In this document: one piece after another, positions 45,305 to 54,038 of the stretch
How the letters are laid out: every line of letters begins with the position of its first letter
Position numbering within the stretch: position 1 is the first letter of the stretch
Assembly (NCBI GenBank): GCA_016717115.1
Contig: JADKGE010000001.1
Coordinates: 682,001-746,000 of the forward strand
Length of the DNA stretch: 64,000 bases
From: Actinomycetota bacterium
GTDB lineage: Bacteria; Actinomycetota; Actinomycetes; S36-B12
Direction of reading: 5' to 3'
Notes under the pieces: model-generated
Seen by the model: the letters and a program-made list of their open reading frames with translations, nothing else
The model's database searches: none
Told to the model about the DNA's origin: nothing
Position numbers and translations under genes: made by a program

Positions 45305-46327
45305 ATGAGCGGGAACGCCATCTATCGCTTCGCCGATACCGCCGTGTTGTCGGTGTCGGCCGCGGACGCACCCATCGTGGTGACGTCGGCCGAGCTCGAT
45401 GAGCAGCTGATGAGCACCTACGAGCGCCTTGACCTTCGTCCCGGGATGCTGGAGGGGCTCGCCGGAATCGTGGAGCGCCGATGGTGGCCGCAGGACGTCA
45501 CGTTCGCGGATGCTGCGGCCATGGCCGGTGCCAAGGCACTGGCGGAGGCGGGGATCGACCCGTCGGCGGTGGGTCTCCTCATCGACACGTCCGTCTGCCG
45601 CGATCACCTGGAGCCGTCGGCCGCGGTCGACGTGCACGAGCAGCTGGGACTCGGCACGGCCTGCCTGAACTTCGATCTCGCGAACGCGTGCCTGGGCTTC
45701 GTGAATGGCATGCAACTGGCGTCGATGATGATCGACTCCGGTCAGATCGAGTACGCGCTCATCGTCGACGGCGAGGGGAGCCGTCGTACGCAGCTCGCCA
45801 CGGTGGCCCGCCTGCAGGGGCCGGACACGACCAAGGAGGACGTGTTCGAGAACTTCGCGTCCTTGACGCTGGGCTCCGGAGGTGCCGCCATGGTGCTGGG
45901 CCGGGCGTCGACGCACCCCGAAGGCCACAGGTTCGTGGGTGGCGTGGGTCGTGCCGCGACAGCGCACAACAAGCTGTGCATCGGCGACCTCGACGTGATG
46001 CGGACCGACTCACGTGGACTGCTCGAGGCGGGAGTGACGCTGGCCGTCGACACTTGGCGGGATGCGGCCGAAGTATTCGACTGGAGTGACCTGGATGCCT
46101 ACGTCATCCACCAGGTGTCAAAGGTCCACACCGCAGCGATCACATCGTCGCTCCACATCGACCCGGCGCGGACACCCGTGATCTTCCCCACCCGTGGCAA
46201 CATCGGCCCGGCATCGATCCCGTTCACCCTCGCCCAGCATGCGGCCTCGTTCGAGGCCGGGCAGCGCATCGCCTGTATGGGGATCGGATCCGGCCTGAAC
46301 TCCGCGGTGATCGAGATCGCCTGGTGA
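45305..46327 (+). CDS. oleA: OleA, thiolase-fold acyl-CoA head-to-head condensing enzyme
   Basis: A 340-residue ketoacyl-synthase III homologue. The catalytic Cys129 is in NACLGFVNG; Glu103 (CRDHLEPS) is the OleA-specific general base that separates OleA from FabH. The His and Asn of the triad are in VIHQVSK and RGNIGPASIP. It joins two long-chain acyl-CoAs to a beta-keto acid, the first step of bacterial long-chain olefin synthesis. A GAGGGAG site precedes ATG 45305. Its stop overlaps the oleBC start (GTGA). Confidence 0.93.
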   Translation: MSGNAIYRFADTAVLSVSAADAPIVVTSAELDEQLMSTYERLDLRPGMLEGLAGIVERRWWPQDVTFADAAAMAGAKALAEAGIDPSAVGLLIDTSVCRDHLEPSAAVDVHEQLGLGTACLNFDLANACLGFVNGMQLASMMIDSGQIEYALIVDGEGSRRTQLATVARLQGPDTTKEDVFENFASLTLGSGGAAMVLGRASTHPEGHRFVGGVGRAATAHNKLCIGDLDVMRTDSRGLLEAGVTLAVDTWRDAAEVFDWSDLDAYVIHQVSKVHTAAITSSLHIDPARTPVIFPTRGNIGPASIPFTLAQHAASFEAGQRIACMGIGSGLNSAVIEIAW

Positions 46328-48873
46328 CTCCCGGCATCGAGCCGGCGGTGCTGCCGCCGGCAGGACTGCCCGGCCTTGACCCGGCGTGGTCCCGGTTGGT
46401 CTCCACCCGCGACGCCGATGGCGTCCTCCGGACCTGGCACGTCCTCGACACTGGGGTCACTGGCACCGAGGATCCGGCACTCACACTCGTGTGCGTCCAC
46501 GGCAATCCCACGTGGTCCTACCTGTGGCGCCGAGTCCTGGCCGCCGCACCCGGGGACGTCCGCGTCGTGGCGGTGGACCACCTCGACATGGGGTTCTCCG
46601 AACGCACGGGAACCGTACGGCGGCTGGCGCAGCGCATCGACGACCTTGCCCGGCTGACCGACGCCCTGGGCATCACCGGACCCGTCGTGACGGTCGCGCA
46701 TGACTGGGGCGGTCCCATTTCCCTCGGGTGGGCGCTGGCCCATCGCGACCAGCTTCGCGGGGTGGTCCTGCTGAACACGGCGGTGCACCAGCCGGAGGGG
46801 TCGCCCGCGCCGGCCGCGATCCGTCTCGCGCGCTCGAGCCCGCTCCTGCGGCTGAACACCGTCTCGACCCCCACGTTCGTCCGCGCGACCACTGCCCTCA
46901 GCCGACCTGCACTTCCACGCGGCGTCGTGAAGGCATTCGCGGCGCCGTATGCGGGGGCGGCGCGCCGCGAGGCCGTGGGGACATTCGTGGCAGACATCCC
47001 GCTCGAACCCGAGCACCCCAGCGCGGGAACGCTTGATGCCATCGCCGAGGGCGTGCGCGACCTGGGCGAGGTGCCCGTCCTCCTCCTGTGGGGACCGGGC
47101 GATCCGGTGTTCTCCGATCGGTACCTGGTCGACCTGCTGGACCGGATGCCACACGCCGACGTCCATCGATATGAGGGCGCCCGACACCTCGTGAGCGAGG
47201 ACGCGCCCGCCCTGGTCGACGACCTGTGGACGTGGGTGGCCGACCTGCGCCGCGGCCCGAGCGCGCTTGCCGAGGCTGGGCCGGCTGCGGTGTCCGAGCC
47301 GGAGCCGTTGTGCTCGGCACTCGAGCGACGGGCGGCCACCACGCCCGACCTCGTGGCCGTCGCCGAGATGGTCGACGGCCGCTGGCGCGAGGTGACGTGG
47401 GGCACGCTGGCCGGCCGCGTCGACGCACTGGGCAGCGGACTCCGGGCCCGAGGAGTCCGTCGCGGTGACCGTGTCGCCGTGCTCATCACCCCGGGGGCCG
47501 ACCTGATCGCCGTGATCTACGCGTGCTGGCGCATCGGTGCCAGCGTCGTCGTCACCGATGCCGGGCTGGGGGTTCGCGGCATCCACCGTGCGCTTCGCGG
47601 AGCGGGTGTGCGGCACATCATCGGGATCCCGAAGGCCATGGCCCTAGTGCGCGTGCTGGGCCTGCCCGGACGTCGGATCGCCACCACCGAGCTTGCCGGC
47701 ATCGCCCGCATCGGTGCGCCCGGACACGTGCCGGCGCCCCCCGCCCCCGGTGACGAGGCCGTCGTCGTCTTCACGTCCGGCTCCACGGGCCCGGCCAAGG
47801 GAGTCGTGTACCGGCACCGGCAGGTGGGGCGCACGCGTGACCTGCTGCGCGCCCACTACGCCATCACTGACGCCGATTCGCTCGTCGCCGCCTTCGCGCC
47901 CTGGGCGGTGCTCGGCCCTGCGCTCGGGATCGCCTCTGTCCTGCCCGACATGGATGTGACCTCGCCGCGAACCCTGAAGGCGGCGGCATTGGCGGACGCC
48001 GTGGCCACCGTTCACGGCACGCTGCTGTGGGCCTCCCCGGCGGCCTTCGGGAGCGTGCTTTCCAGCGCCGGGGATCTCACGGATACGCAGCGGGCGGCGT
48101 TCGGCTCGCTGCGCCTCGTGCTGGGGGCGGGGGCGCCGGTCTCCGCAGCGCTGCTGCACGGCATGGCCCGGCTGTGCCCGTCCGCGCAGGTGCGGACGCC
48201 GTACGGCATGACCGAGGCCCTGCCCGTGACCGACGTGACGATCGACGAGATCGTTGCGGCCGGCCCGGGCGACGGGGTGCTGGTCGGTCGGCCGCTGCCC
48301 GGCGTGGAGGTGCGGATCAGTGCCGTCGACGACACGGGGGCGGCGAGCGGTGGCCTCTCGGACGATTCCGACGTGCTGGGCGAGATCGTCGTCCGGGCGG
48401 CGCACACCAAGGACCATTACGACCGGCTGTGGGCAACGGAGCGGGCGAGCACGCGCGAGCCAGGCTGGCACCGCACGGGAGATGTCGGGCACCTCGATGT
48501 CACGGGACGACTGTGGATCGGTGGGCGCCTCGCCCACGTTGTCACCACCTCGGCCGGCCCGATTGCGCCCGTAGGGGTCGAACAGCGCGTCGAAGGACTT
48601 GCCGGCGTACGGTCGGCGGCCTGCGTCGGGGTAGGGCCCGCGGGCACCCAGCAAGTCGTCGTCATCGTCGTCACCGACAGGCATGTCGAGGGACCGGCCG
48701 ACCTCGAACTGCTGGACCGAGTACGCGCCTGCGCGCGGGTGCCCGTTGCCGCGGTGATCGAGCGCCGGGAGCTGCCGGTCGACATCCGCCACAACTCCAA
48801 GGTGGACCGCTCGGCGCTCGCGGTGTGGGCCGACGAGCTCCTCGCCGGGCGCCATGGGAGCGAGTCTCGGTGA
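46324..48873 (+). CDS. oleBC: OleBC fusion: beta-lactone decarboxylase plus beta-lactone synthetase
   Basis: An 849-residue fusion. Residues about 1-305 are the OleB alpha/beta hydrolase of haloalkane-dehalogenase type: HGNPTWSYLW (about 59-68) and nucleophile Asp127 in AHDWGGP. Residues about 325-849 are the OleC AMP-forming domain, with the P-loop VFTSGSTGPAKGVVYRH (about 481), TPYGMTEALPVTD (about 624) and HRTGDVGHLD (about 717). OleC closes the beta-hydroxy acid to a beta-lactone and OleB removes CO2 to give a cis-olefin. Such fusions are known in actinobacteria. GTG overlaps oleA, and the stop overlaps oleD. Confidence 0.93.
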   Translation: MTPGIEPAVLPPAGLPGLDPAWSRLVSTRDADGVLRTWHVLDTGVTGTEDPALTLVCVHGNPTWSYLWRRVLAAAPGDVRVVAVDHLDMGFSERTGTVRRLAQRIDDLARLTDALGITGPVVTVAHDWGGPISLGWALAHRDQLRGVVLLNTAVHQPEGSPAPAAIRLARSSPLLRLNTVSTPTFVRATTALSRPALPRGVVKAFAAPYAGAARREAVGTFVADIPLEPEHPSAGTLDAIAEGVRDLGEVPVLLLWGPGDPVFSDRYLVDLLDRMPHADVHRYEGARHLVSEDAPALVDDLWTWVADLRRGPSALAEAGPAAVSEPEPLCSALERRAATTPDLVAVAEMVDGRWREVTWGTLAGRVDALGSGLRARGVRRGDRVAVLITPGADLIAVIYACWRIGASVVVTDAGLGVRGIHRALRGAGVRHIIGIPKAMALVRVLGLPGRRIATTELAGIARIGAPGHVPAPPAPGDEAVVVFTSGSTGPAKGVVYRHRQVGRTRDLLRAHYAITDADSLVAAFAPWAVLGPALGIASVLPDMDVTSPRTLKAAALADAVATVHGTLLWASPAAFGSVLSSAGDLTDTQRAAFGSLRLVLGAGAPVSAALLHGMARLCPSAQVRTPYGMTEALPVTDVTIDEIVAAGPGDGVLVGRPLPGVEVRISAVDDTGAASGGLSDDSDVLGEIVVRAAHTKDHYDRLWATERASTREPGWHRTGDVGHLDVTGRLWIGGRLAHVVTTSAGPIAPVGVEQRVEGLAGVRSAACVGVGPAGTQQVVVIVVTDRHVEGPADLELLDRVRACARVPVAAVIERRELPVDIRHNSKVDRSALAVWADELLAGRHGSESR

Positions 48874-49853
48874 AGGTGCTCGTCACCGGCGGTCGCGGGC
48901 TCCTCGGCGGCGCGGTCGTGGCGGAGCTCACCCGACGCGGTCACCGCGTGACCGTTCTTCAGCGCTCACCGGCTGGGCACCCCGAGCCTGTGCTCGAGGT
49001 GCTGGGCGAGATCACCGACACGGGAACCGTCGCCCGGGCGGTCGACGGGTGTCATGCGGTCGTGCACCTCGCGGCCAAGGTTTCGATGGTCGGGGAGGCC
49101 GCCGACTTCGAGCACGTCAATGTCGGTGGCACGGCGACAGTCCTGTCCGCGGCCCGGGACGCCGGGGTCCAGCGGTTCGTACAGGTGTCGTCGCCGTCCG
49201 TCGCACACGCGGGCCGGCCACTCGTCGGCGCGTCGGCGGAGCCCGCGGATCCACGAAGCGCCCGGGGCAACTATGCCCGGACGAAGGCGCAGGCGGAGCT
49301 GCTCGCGCTGGCTGCCGACACGGAGGGCTTCTCCGTGATGGCCGTGCGTCCTCACCTCGTCTGGGGCCCCGGCGACACTCAGTTGATCGGACGCATTGCC
49401 GAGCGGGCCCGCAGGGGCCGCCTCGTGCTTGTCGATGACGGAGCCGCCCTCATCGACACCACGTACGTCGACAACGCGGCTGATGCCATCGCCCAGGCAC
49501 TCGACCACTGCGCCGACGGCGACGTGCATGGTCGGCCGTTCGTGGTCAGCAACGGCGAGCCCCGGACCGTGGTGGAGATCCTGACCCGAGTCGCGCTGGC
49601 GGCCGGCGGATCTCCGCCCACTCGGCACGTTCCCTACCCGCTCGCGTGGGCAGCCGGCGCCGTGGTCGAGCGGGCCTGGGAGCGCAGCGGACGCGCCGAG
49701 GAGCCCGCCCTCACCGCGTTCATCGCCGAGCAGCTGGCGACGGCGCACTGGTTCGACCAGAGAGAGACCAGGCGCGCCCTGCACTGGCAGCCCGCGATCG
49801 GCCTCGATGAGGGATTTCGGCGGCTGGCCGCGGCGTGGCGTGCAGGGGGATGA
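48870..49853 (+). CDS. oleD: OleD, NADPH-dependent beta-keto acid reductase
   Basis: A 327-residue extended SDR. It has the VTGGRGLLGGAV cofactor loop (about 5-16), VVHLAAKVSM, an active-site Ser in VSSPSVAH and NYARTKAQAE (YxxxK, about 133). RPHLVWGPGD completes the family pattern. It reduces the 2-alkyl-3-ketoacid made by OleA before OleC acts. It is the third gene of a tightly overlapped oleA-oleBC-oleD operon (two GTGA overlaps) closed by a terminator at 49907-49938. Confidence 0.92.
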   Translation: MKVLVTGGRGLLGGAVVAELTRRGHRVTVLQRSPAGHPEPVLEVLGEITDTGTVARAVDGCHAVVHLAAKVSMVGEAADFEHVNVGGTATVLSAARDAGVQRFVQVSSPSVAHAGRPLVGASAEPADPRSARGNYARTKAQAELLALAADTEGFSVMAVRPHLVWGPGDTQLIGRIAERARRGRLVLVDDGAALIDTTYVDNAADAIAQALDHCADGDVHGRPFVVSNGEPRTVVEILTRVALAAGGSPPTRHVPYPLAWAAGAVVERAWERSGRAEEPALTAFIAEQLATAHWFDQRETRRALHWQPAIGLDEGFRRLAAAWRAGG

Positions 49854-49906
49854 TCGCTGGCTGACCGATACTTGGGGAAGCAGGGCACTACGTCCCCGCA
49901 CAGCAG

Positions 49907-49938
49907 AAGGCCCCTCCAAGTATGAGTTGGAGGGGCCT
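49907..49938. terminator. Strong hairpin terminator after oleD
   Basis: AAGGCCCCTCCAA (49907-49919) and TTGGAGGGGCCTT (49926-49938) form a perfect 13-bp stem with a 6-nt loop. It could also stop minus-strand transcripts coming from the hydrolase gene or the stretch before it. Confidence 0.8.
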
Positions 49939-49939
49939 T

Positions 49940-50290
49940 GCTGCGGAGCGGCCCGCCCACCGCCCGATTTCTCGGGGCACCCGCGCTGTGCAGATCGCGG
50001 CGCTCACGCTGCGTTTCCGCAGCATCGGCAGTGGCGTTCTCGACTCCTTCGAACCGTTCACTCGAGCCAACCCCGGCGGCACCCGGGGCCCTTCGCGACC
50101 TCCCCAAGGGGTGGCCGTGTCGTGCGGCTCGTCGTTCCTGATCCGACCCGCTCCTTGCGGTGCGGTAGGTCAGTTCTACTCGCCTTCCTGGCAGGGTCGC
50201 AAGCGATACCGCGAAAGTTTTCGAGGAAATCCTGACCCACGTTTCACAGTGCCCGCTTGGCTGCACACCCGTCACTTCTGCGCCGCTCCC
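49940..50290 (-). other. 350-bp gap without a gene; possible structured RNA on the minus strand
   Basis: No credible protein frame is seen. Read on the minus strand the stretch has several hairpins, including GCTGCG-GAAA-CGCAGC (a GNRA-type tetraloop), and it ends in the 13-bp terminator at 49938-49907. That would suit a stand-alone RNA of about 300-380 nt. It does not show the conserved core of RNase P RNA, tmRNA or SRP RNA that I can recognise. The hydrolase stop lies immediately upstream on the same strand. Confidence 0.3.
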
Positions 50291-50295
50291 GGGCA

Positions 50296-51119
50296 TCACG
50301 GACGGGCGAGGAACCCGATGACGAGATCAGCGAACTCGTCGGCGTGCTCGATCTGCGTCCAGTGTCCGCAGCGGCCGAAGACGTGCAGTTGCGCGTCGTC
50401 GATCGCCTCCAGCAGGGCGAGGGAGGTGGCCAGCGGTATGACCTGGTCGTCGCGTCCGTGCACCACCAATGTGGGCGCGGCTATCGCCCGAATGTCAGCC
50501 AGGTCGTGGGTCATCGCGTCGAGCGCAGACTGCCGAGGAGCCGGGAACATGGCGGCGAAGGCCTCCTGCACTCCTGGCCTGATGCTGGCCCGGTAGCGGA
50601 GTTCGGCGAGGTCGGGTCCGATGAGGTCCGCATCGTGGGCGAAGAGCACGAGGAGATCCTGCATGGCCGGGACGGACGGCTCGTACCCCACACGGCGTCG
50701 AGGCCCGGCGTGATGTCGAACGGCACGCCGACCGAGCCCATCAGCACGAGTCGAGACACGCGCTTCGGATGGCGGATGGCCAAGGCCAAGGCGAGGGATC
50801 CGCCGAAGGAGTTGCCGATGACGTGGGCCTGCTCGACGCCCAGGGCATCGAGGACGCCCAGGACGTGGGCCGTCCACGTGTCGAGGTCGTAGGTCGTGCC
50901 CTCCGGGCGGTCGGTGAACCCGAAGCCGAGGAGGTCGGGAGCGACGACCGTGAAGTGCTCGGCGAGGCGGGGAATGGTCAGTCGCCAGTTGGCCCAGGCC
51001 GTGACGCCGGGTCCGGACCCGTGCAGGAGCAGAACGGTCTCGCCGGCTCCGGCGATGTGGACATTCGTGGCGACGCCATCCGCGAGGATGGACCGACCGA
51101 TCTCGGGAGTGCTGGTCAT
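50296..51119 (-). CDS. Alpha/beta hydrolase (meta-cleavage product hydrolase-like), one frameshift
   Basis: ATG 51119 starts MTSTPEIGRSILADG. LLLHGSGPGVTAWANW (oxyanion), HVIGNSFGGSLALALAI (nucleophile Ser, about 101) and VLMGSVGVPFDITPGLDAVWG follow in one frame. At about 50.69 kb a single base is missing in a G-run, and the protein continues in the next frame with YEPSVPAMQDLLVLF, VVHGRDDQVIPLATSL and GRCGHWTQIEHADEFADLVI (His). This is the MhpC/HsaD-type fold of about 275 residues. CACAAT sits 6 nt before the ATG. It is divergent from pirin. Confidence 0.82.
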
Positions 51120-51141
51120 GCGGTCATTGTGCTCGTGGGAC

Positions 51142-51184
51142 TTGCGCGCCGTGGGCATGGCGCATATAGTTTAACAGTCAACTA
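51142..51184 (+). promoter_or_regulatory. Pirin promoter with MarR-like operator
   Basis: The -35-like TTGCGC (51142-51147 approximately), a 17-nt spacer and -10 TATAGT (51165-51170) overlap the imperfect palindrome TAGTTTAACAGTCAACTA (51167-51184), with arms TAGTT and AACTA. The AT-rich site in GC-rich DNA suggests repression by a MarR-type protein, which is not encoded nearby. Confidence 0.6.
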
Positions 51185-51201
51185 CTCTTGGTGGAGGAAC
51201 C

Positions 51202-52161
51202 ATGCCTGCTGTGTCCGTCGATGACGTCCTCGTGCTGCCGCACATCCCGGCCCCGGACGCGGCCGCCATGCAGCGTCCCGTCCAGCGGATCGTCACGGGA
51301 CTGTCCACCTTCGAGGGCGAGGGGTTCCCGGTGCGCCGTCCGTTCCCCGGCCGGATGTCCTTGCGCGACTCCGATCCCTTCCTGCTGCTCGATCACATGG
51401 GTGCCGTCGAGTGGGGCGCGGGCGAGCCCAAGGGCACTCCCTGGCACCCGCACCGAGGATTCGAGACCGTCACCTACATCATCGACGGGGCCTTCGAGCA
51501 CCAGGACTCCACCGGCGGTGGGGGCTACATCTCCGACGGGGCGACGCAGTGGATGACGGCCGGTTCGGGCCTTCTGCATATCGAGACTCCTCCGGAGTCG
51601 CTCGTTCTGAAGGGTGGCCTGTTCCACGGGGTTCAGCTGTGGGTCAACCTGCCCGCATCCCTGAAGATGACACAGCCGCGCTACCAGGACATCGGCTCGG
51701 GCCAGGTGGCCCTGGCGACCAGTGCCGATGGTGGCTCGCTCATCCGCGTCATCGCCGGCAGCGTCGGCGGGGTCGAGGGACCCGGTGTCACCTGGACCCC
51801 GATCACTTACGCCCACGTCACGATCCAGCCCGGGGCCGAGGTGAGGCTGCCGTGGAATCCCGAGTTCAACGCGATGGTCTACGCGCTCGCGGGTCGCGGC
51901 ACTGCGGGCAACGAGCGCACGCCCTTCTCGGAGGGGCAGCTGGCGTGGTTCGGCGAGGGTGACGCGATCACCGTGCGGGCCGACGAGGCGCAGGACTCGC
52001 GAACGCCCACCCTTGAGGTGCTCCTCCTGGGAGGCAAGCCGATCCGCGAGGCGATCGCGCACCACGGCCCGTTCGTCATGAACACCCGCGAGGAGATCGT
52101 CCAGGCGATGGAGGACTTCAACGCCGGCCGTATGGGTCAGGTCCCGGCCTCGGCGCGGTAG
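51202..52161 (+). CDS. Pirin family bicupin protein
   Basis: A 319-residue bicupin. The N-terminal cupin has PFLLLDHMG, WHPHRGFETVTYIIDG with metal-binding His residues (about 92-107), then MTAGSGLLHIETPPES. The C-terminal cupin has PWNPEFNAMVYALAGRG. The iron-binding His/His/His/Glu set of the N-terminal domain is readable. Family members act as quercetinase or as redox regulators. A GGAGG site precedes ATG 51202. It is divergent from the hydrolase and probably controlled through the palindrome at 51167-51184. Confidence 0.92.
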   Translation: MPAVSVDDVLVLPHIPAPDAAAMQRPVQRIVTGLSTFEGEGFPVRRPFPGRMSLRDSDPFLLLDHMGAVEWGAGEPKGTPWHPHRGFETVTYIIDGAFEHQDSTGGGGYISDGATQWMTAGSGLLHIETPPESLVLKGGLFHGVQLWVNLPASLKMTQPRYQDIGSGQVALATSADGGSLIRVIAGSVGGVEGPGVTWTPITYAHVTIQPGAEVRLPWNPEFNAMVYALAGRGTAGNERTPFSEGQLAWFGEGDAITVRADEAQDSRTPTLEVLLLGGKPIREAIAHHGPFVMNTREEIVQAMEDFNAGRMGQVPASAR

Positions 52162-52218
52162 CCGTCGCCAGGAGCCCGGAGCGGGCAAAGCCGACGCTCG
52201 CGAGGCTACTGTCGTGCT

Positions 52219-52785
52219 GTGCATGCGATGGCGCTGATGACCGTCCTGGCCGCAGGGCTCCTCACGTCCTGCGGCGGTGCGTCGACGTCGACCGAGGCGT
52301 CTGCGGCATCGACGCCCTCGGTCGTGGCACCGTCGCTCGCCGACGCTTCCGCGACCGCAGCCACGAGTCCGTCCACGCTGCCTGACGATGCCGCCGTGAC
52401 CTATGCCTTCCACGATTCGTCCGTGCCGCCTCCGTACCACCGCAGCGTGACACTGACCCTGGACCGCGACTCCGCGCGCATCGTCGTGGACAGCTACGGA
52501 GACGTCCTCGCCGACGAAACGACCGCCACGACCGCCCAGGCCTGGGCGGAGCTCGGTGCCACTCTGGCATCGATGATCGACCTGAAGGTGGAGCCCGGAC
52601 CGGACGGCTGCACGGGAGGGACGAGCATCGATCTCGTCGTGACGTCGGGCTCCACGCCGATCGTCGACGTGTCTCCGGAGTTCTGCGCCGGGTCCAACGA
52701 GGGTCTCGACACGGCCATCGACTCGTGGATCGCGCCGGCTCGTGAGCTGTTCCCGGCCACGGACGTTCTCGCCCCCACGCAGTAG
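52219..52785 (+). CDS. Putative lipoprotein
   Basis: A 188-residue protein with a short signal sequence and lipobox LLTSC (about residues 14-18), then a Ser/Thr/Ala-rich linker to about 55 and a compact beta-rich domain. Two cysteines (in GCTGG and EFCAG) may form a disulfide. No family is recognised. It should be anchored on the outer face of the membrane. GTG 52219 is exactly 6 nt after TACTGT (52207-52212). Confidence 0.75.
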   Translation: MHAMALMTVLAAGLLTSCGGASTSTEASAASTPSVVAPSLADASATAATSPSTLPDDAAVTYAFHDSSVPPPYHRSVTLTLDRDSARIVVDSYGDVLADETTATTAQAWAELGATLASMIDLKVEPGPDGCTGGTSIDLVVTSGSTPIVDVSPEFCAGSNEGLDTAIDSWIAPARELFPATDVLAPTQ

Positions 52786-52805
52786 CCGCCAGCACGCTTG
52801 GTTGG

Positions 52806-54038
52806 ATGGGTCCCGTGGCGGTCCGTGACTTCTCCTTCGAGGTGACGGGATCGCTCGCCGCCGTGCGCGGCTCGGCGAAGATGCTGGGCAGAAGCGGGGT
52901 CGTTCACACGCCTCACGGCGACATCCGCACCCCCGCCTTCACTCCCGTGGGCACGAAGGCGACGGTCAAGGCCGTCCTGCCGGAGACCATGCGTGAGCTC
53001 GGCGCGCAGGTGGTCCTGGCGAACGCGTATCACCTCTACCTGCAGCCCGGTGCCGACATCGTCGACGAGGCAGGAGGGCTGGCGCAGTTCATGAACTGGC
53101 ACGGTCCGACCATCACCGACAGCGGTGGCTTCCAGGTGCTCTCGCTGGGGGTGGGCTTCAAGAAGATCCTGGCGATGGATGCGACGTCGGTGCGCTCTGA
53201 CGATGTGATTGCCGAGGGGAAGGACCGCCTGGCGCGAGTGGATGACGACGGGGTGACCTTCAAGTCGCATCTCGACGGTGCCATGCATCGGTTCACGCCG
53301 GAGGTGTCGATGCAGGTTCAGCACCAGCTCGGCGCCGACATCATCTTCGCGTTCGACGAATGCACCACGCTGCTCAACACGCGCGAGTACCAGGAGCGTT
53401 CGGTCGAGCGCACCCATCAGTGGGCTCGGCGCTGCGTCGCAGAGCACGACCGGCAGACGGAGGCGCGATCGCACCGGCCCTATCAGGCGCTCTTCGGAGT
53501 GGTCCAGGGCGCGCAGTACGAGGACCTGAGGCGACAGGCGGCCCGGGGGCTCGCGTCCCTCGACTTCGACGGCTTCGGCATCGGCGGGGCTCTGGAGAAG
53601 GAGCACCTCGGCACGATCGTCCGTTGGGTCTGCGAGGAGCTCCCTGAGGACAGGCCGCGACACCTCCTGGGGATCGGCGAACCCGATGACGTCTTCGCCG
53701 CGATCGAGAACGGGGCCGACACCTTCGACTGCGTGGCTCCCTCGCGCAATGCCCGCAACGGCACGGTGTTCCATGCCCGCAAGCGCTTCCACCTGACCAA
53801 CGGGTCCTACCGTCGCGACTTCGGGCCCATCGACGATTCGTGCGACTGCTACACCTGCGGCCACTACACGCGCGCGTACCTCCACCACCTGTTCAAGGCC
53901 AAGGAGATGCTCGCGTCGACATTGGCGACGATCCACAACGAGCGCTACATCATCCGTCTCATCGACCGGATCAGGCACAGCATCGACGACGGCACCTACT
54001 GGGACCTTCGCGACGACGTGCTCAGGACGAGGAGCTGA
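52806..54038 (+). CDS. tgt: tRNA-guanine transglycosylase (queuine tRNA-ribosyltransferase)
   Basis: A 410-residue TIM-barrel enzyme. The catalytic Asp region is TDSGGFQVLSLG (about 98-109) and the second Asp lies in FAFDECTT (about 182). VVQGAQYEDLR, GIGGALEKE (about 257) and the zinc site CDCYTCGHYTRAYLHHL (about 345) complete the family set. It exchanges guanine 34 of GUN-anticodon tRNAs for queuine or preQ1. A GTG three codons downstream is an alternative start. Its 3' end overlaps the transporter gene on the other strand by 17 bp. Confidence 0.96.
   Translation: MGPVAVRDFSFEVTGSLAAVRGSAKMLGRSGVVHTPHGDIRTPAFTPVGTKATVKAVLPETMRELGAQVVLANAYHLYLQPGADIVDEAGGLAQFMNWHGPTITDSGGFQVLSLGVGFKKILAMDATSVRSDDVIAEGKDRLARVDDDGVTFKSHLDGAMHRFTPEVSMQVQHQLGADIIFAFDECTTLLNTREYQERSVERTHQWARRCVAEHDRQTEARSHRPYQALFGVVQGAQYEDLRRQAARGLASLDFDGFGIGGALEKEHLGTIVRWVCEELPEDRPRHLLGIGEPDDVFAAIENGADTFDCVAPSRNARNGTVFHARKRFHLTNGSYRRDFGPIDDSCDCYTCGHYTRAYLHHLFKAKEMLASTLATIHNERYIIRLIDRIRHSIDDGTYWDLRDDVLRTRS

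Noticed and set aside
49940..50290. RNase P RNA, tmRNA or SRP RNA
   Set aside because: I could not find the conserved core sequences of these RNAs on either strand, so only an unclassified candidate RNA is reported.
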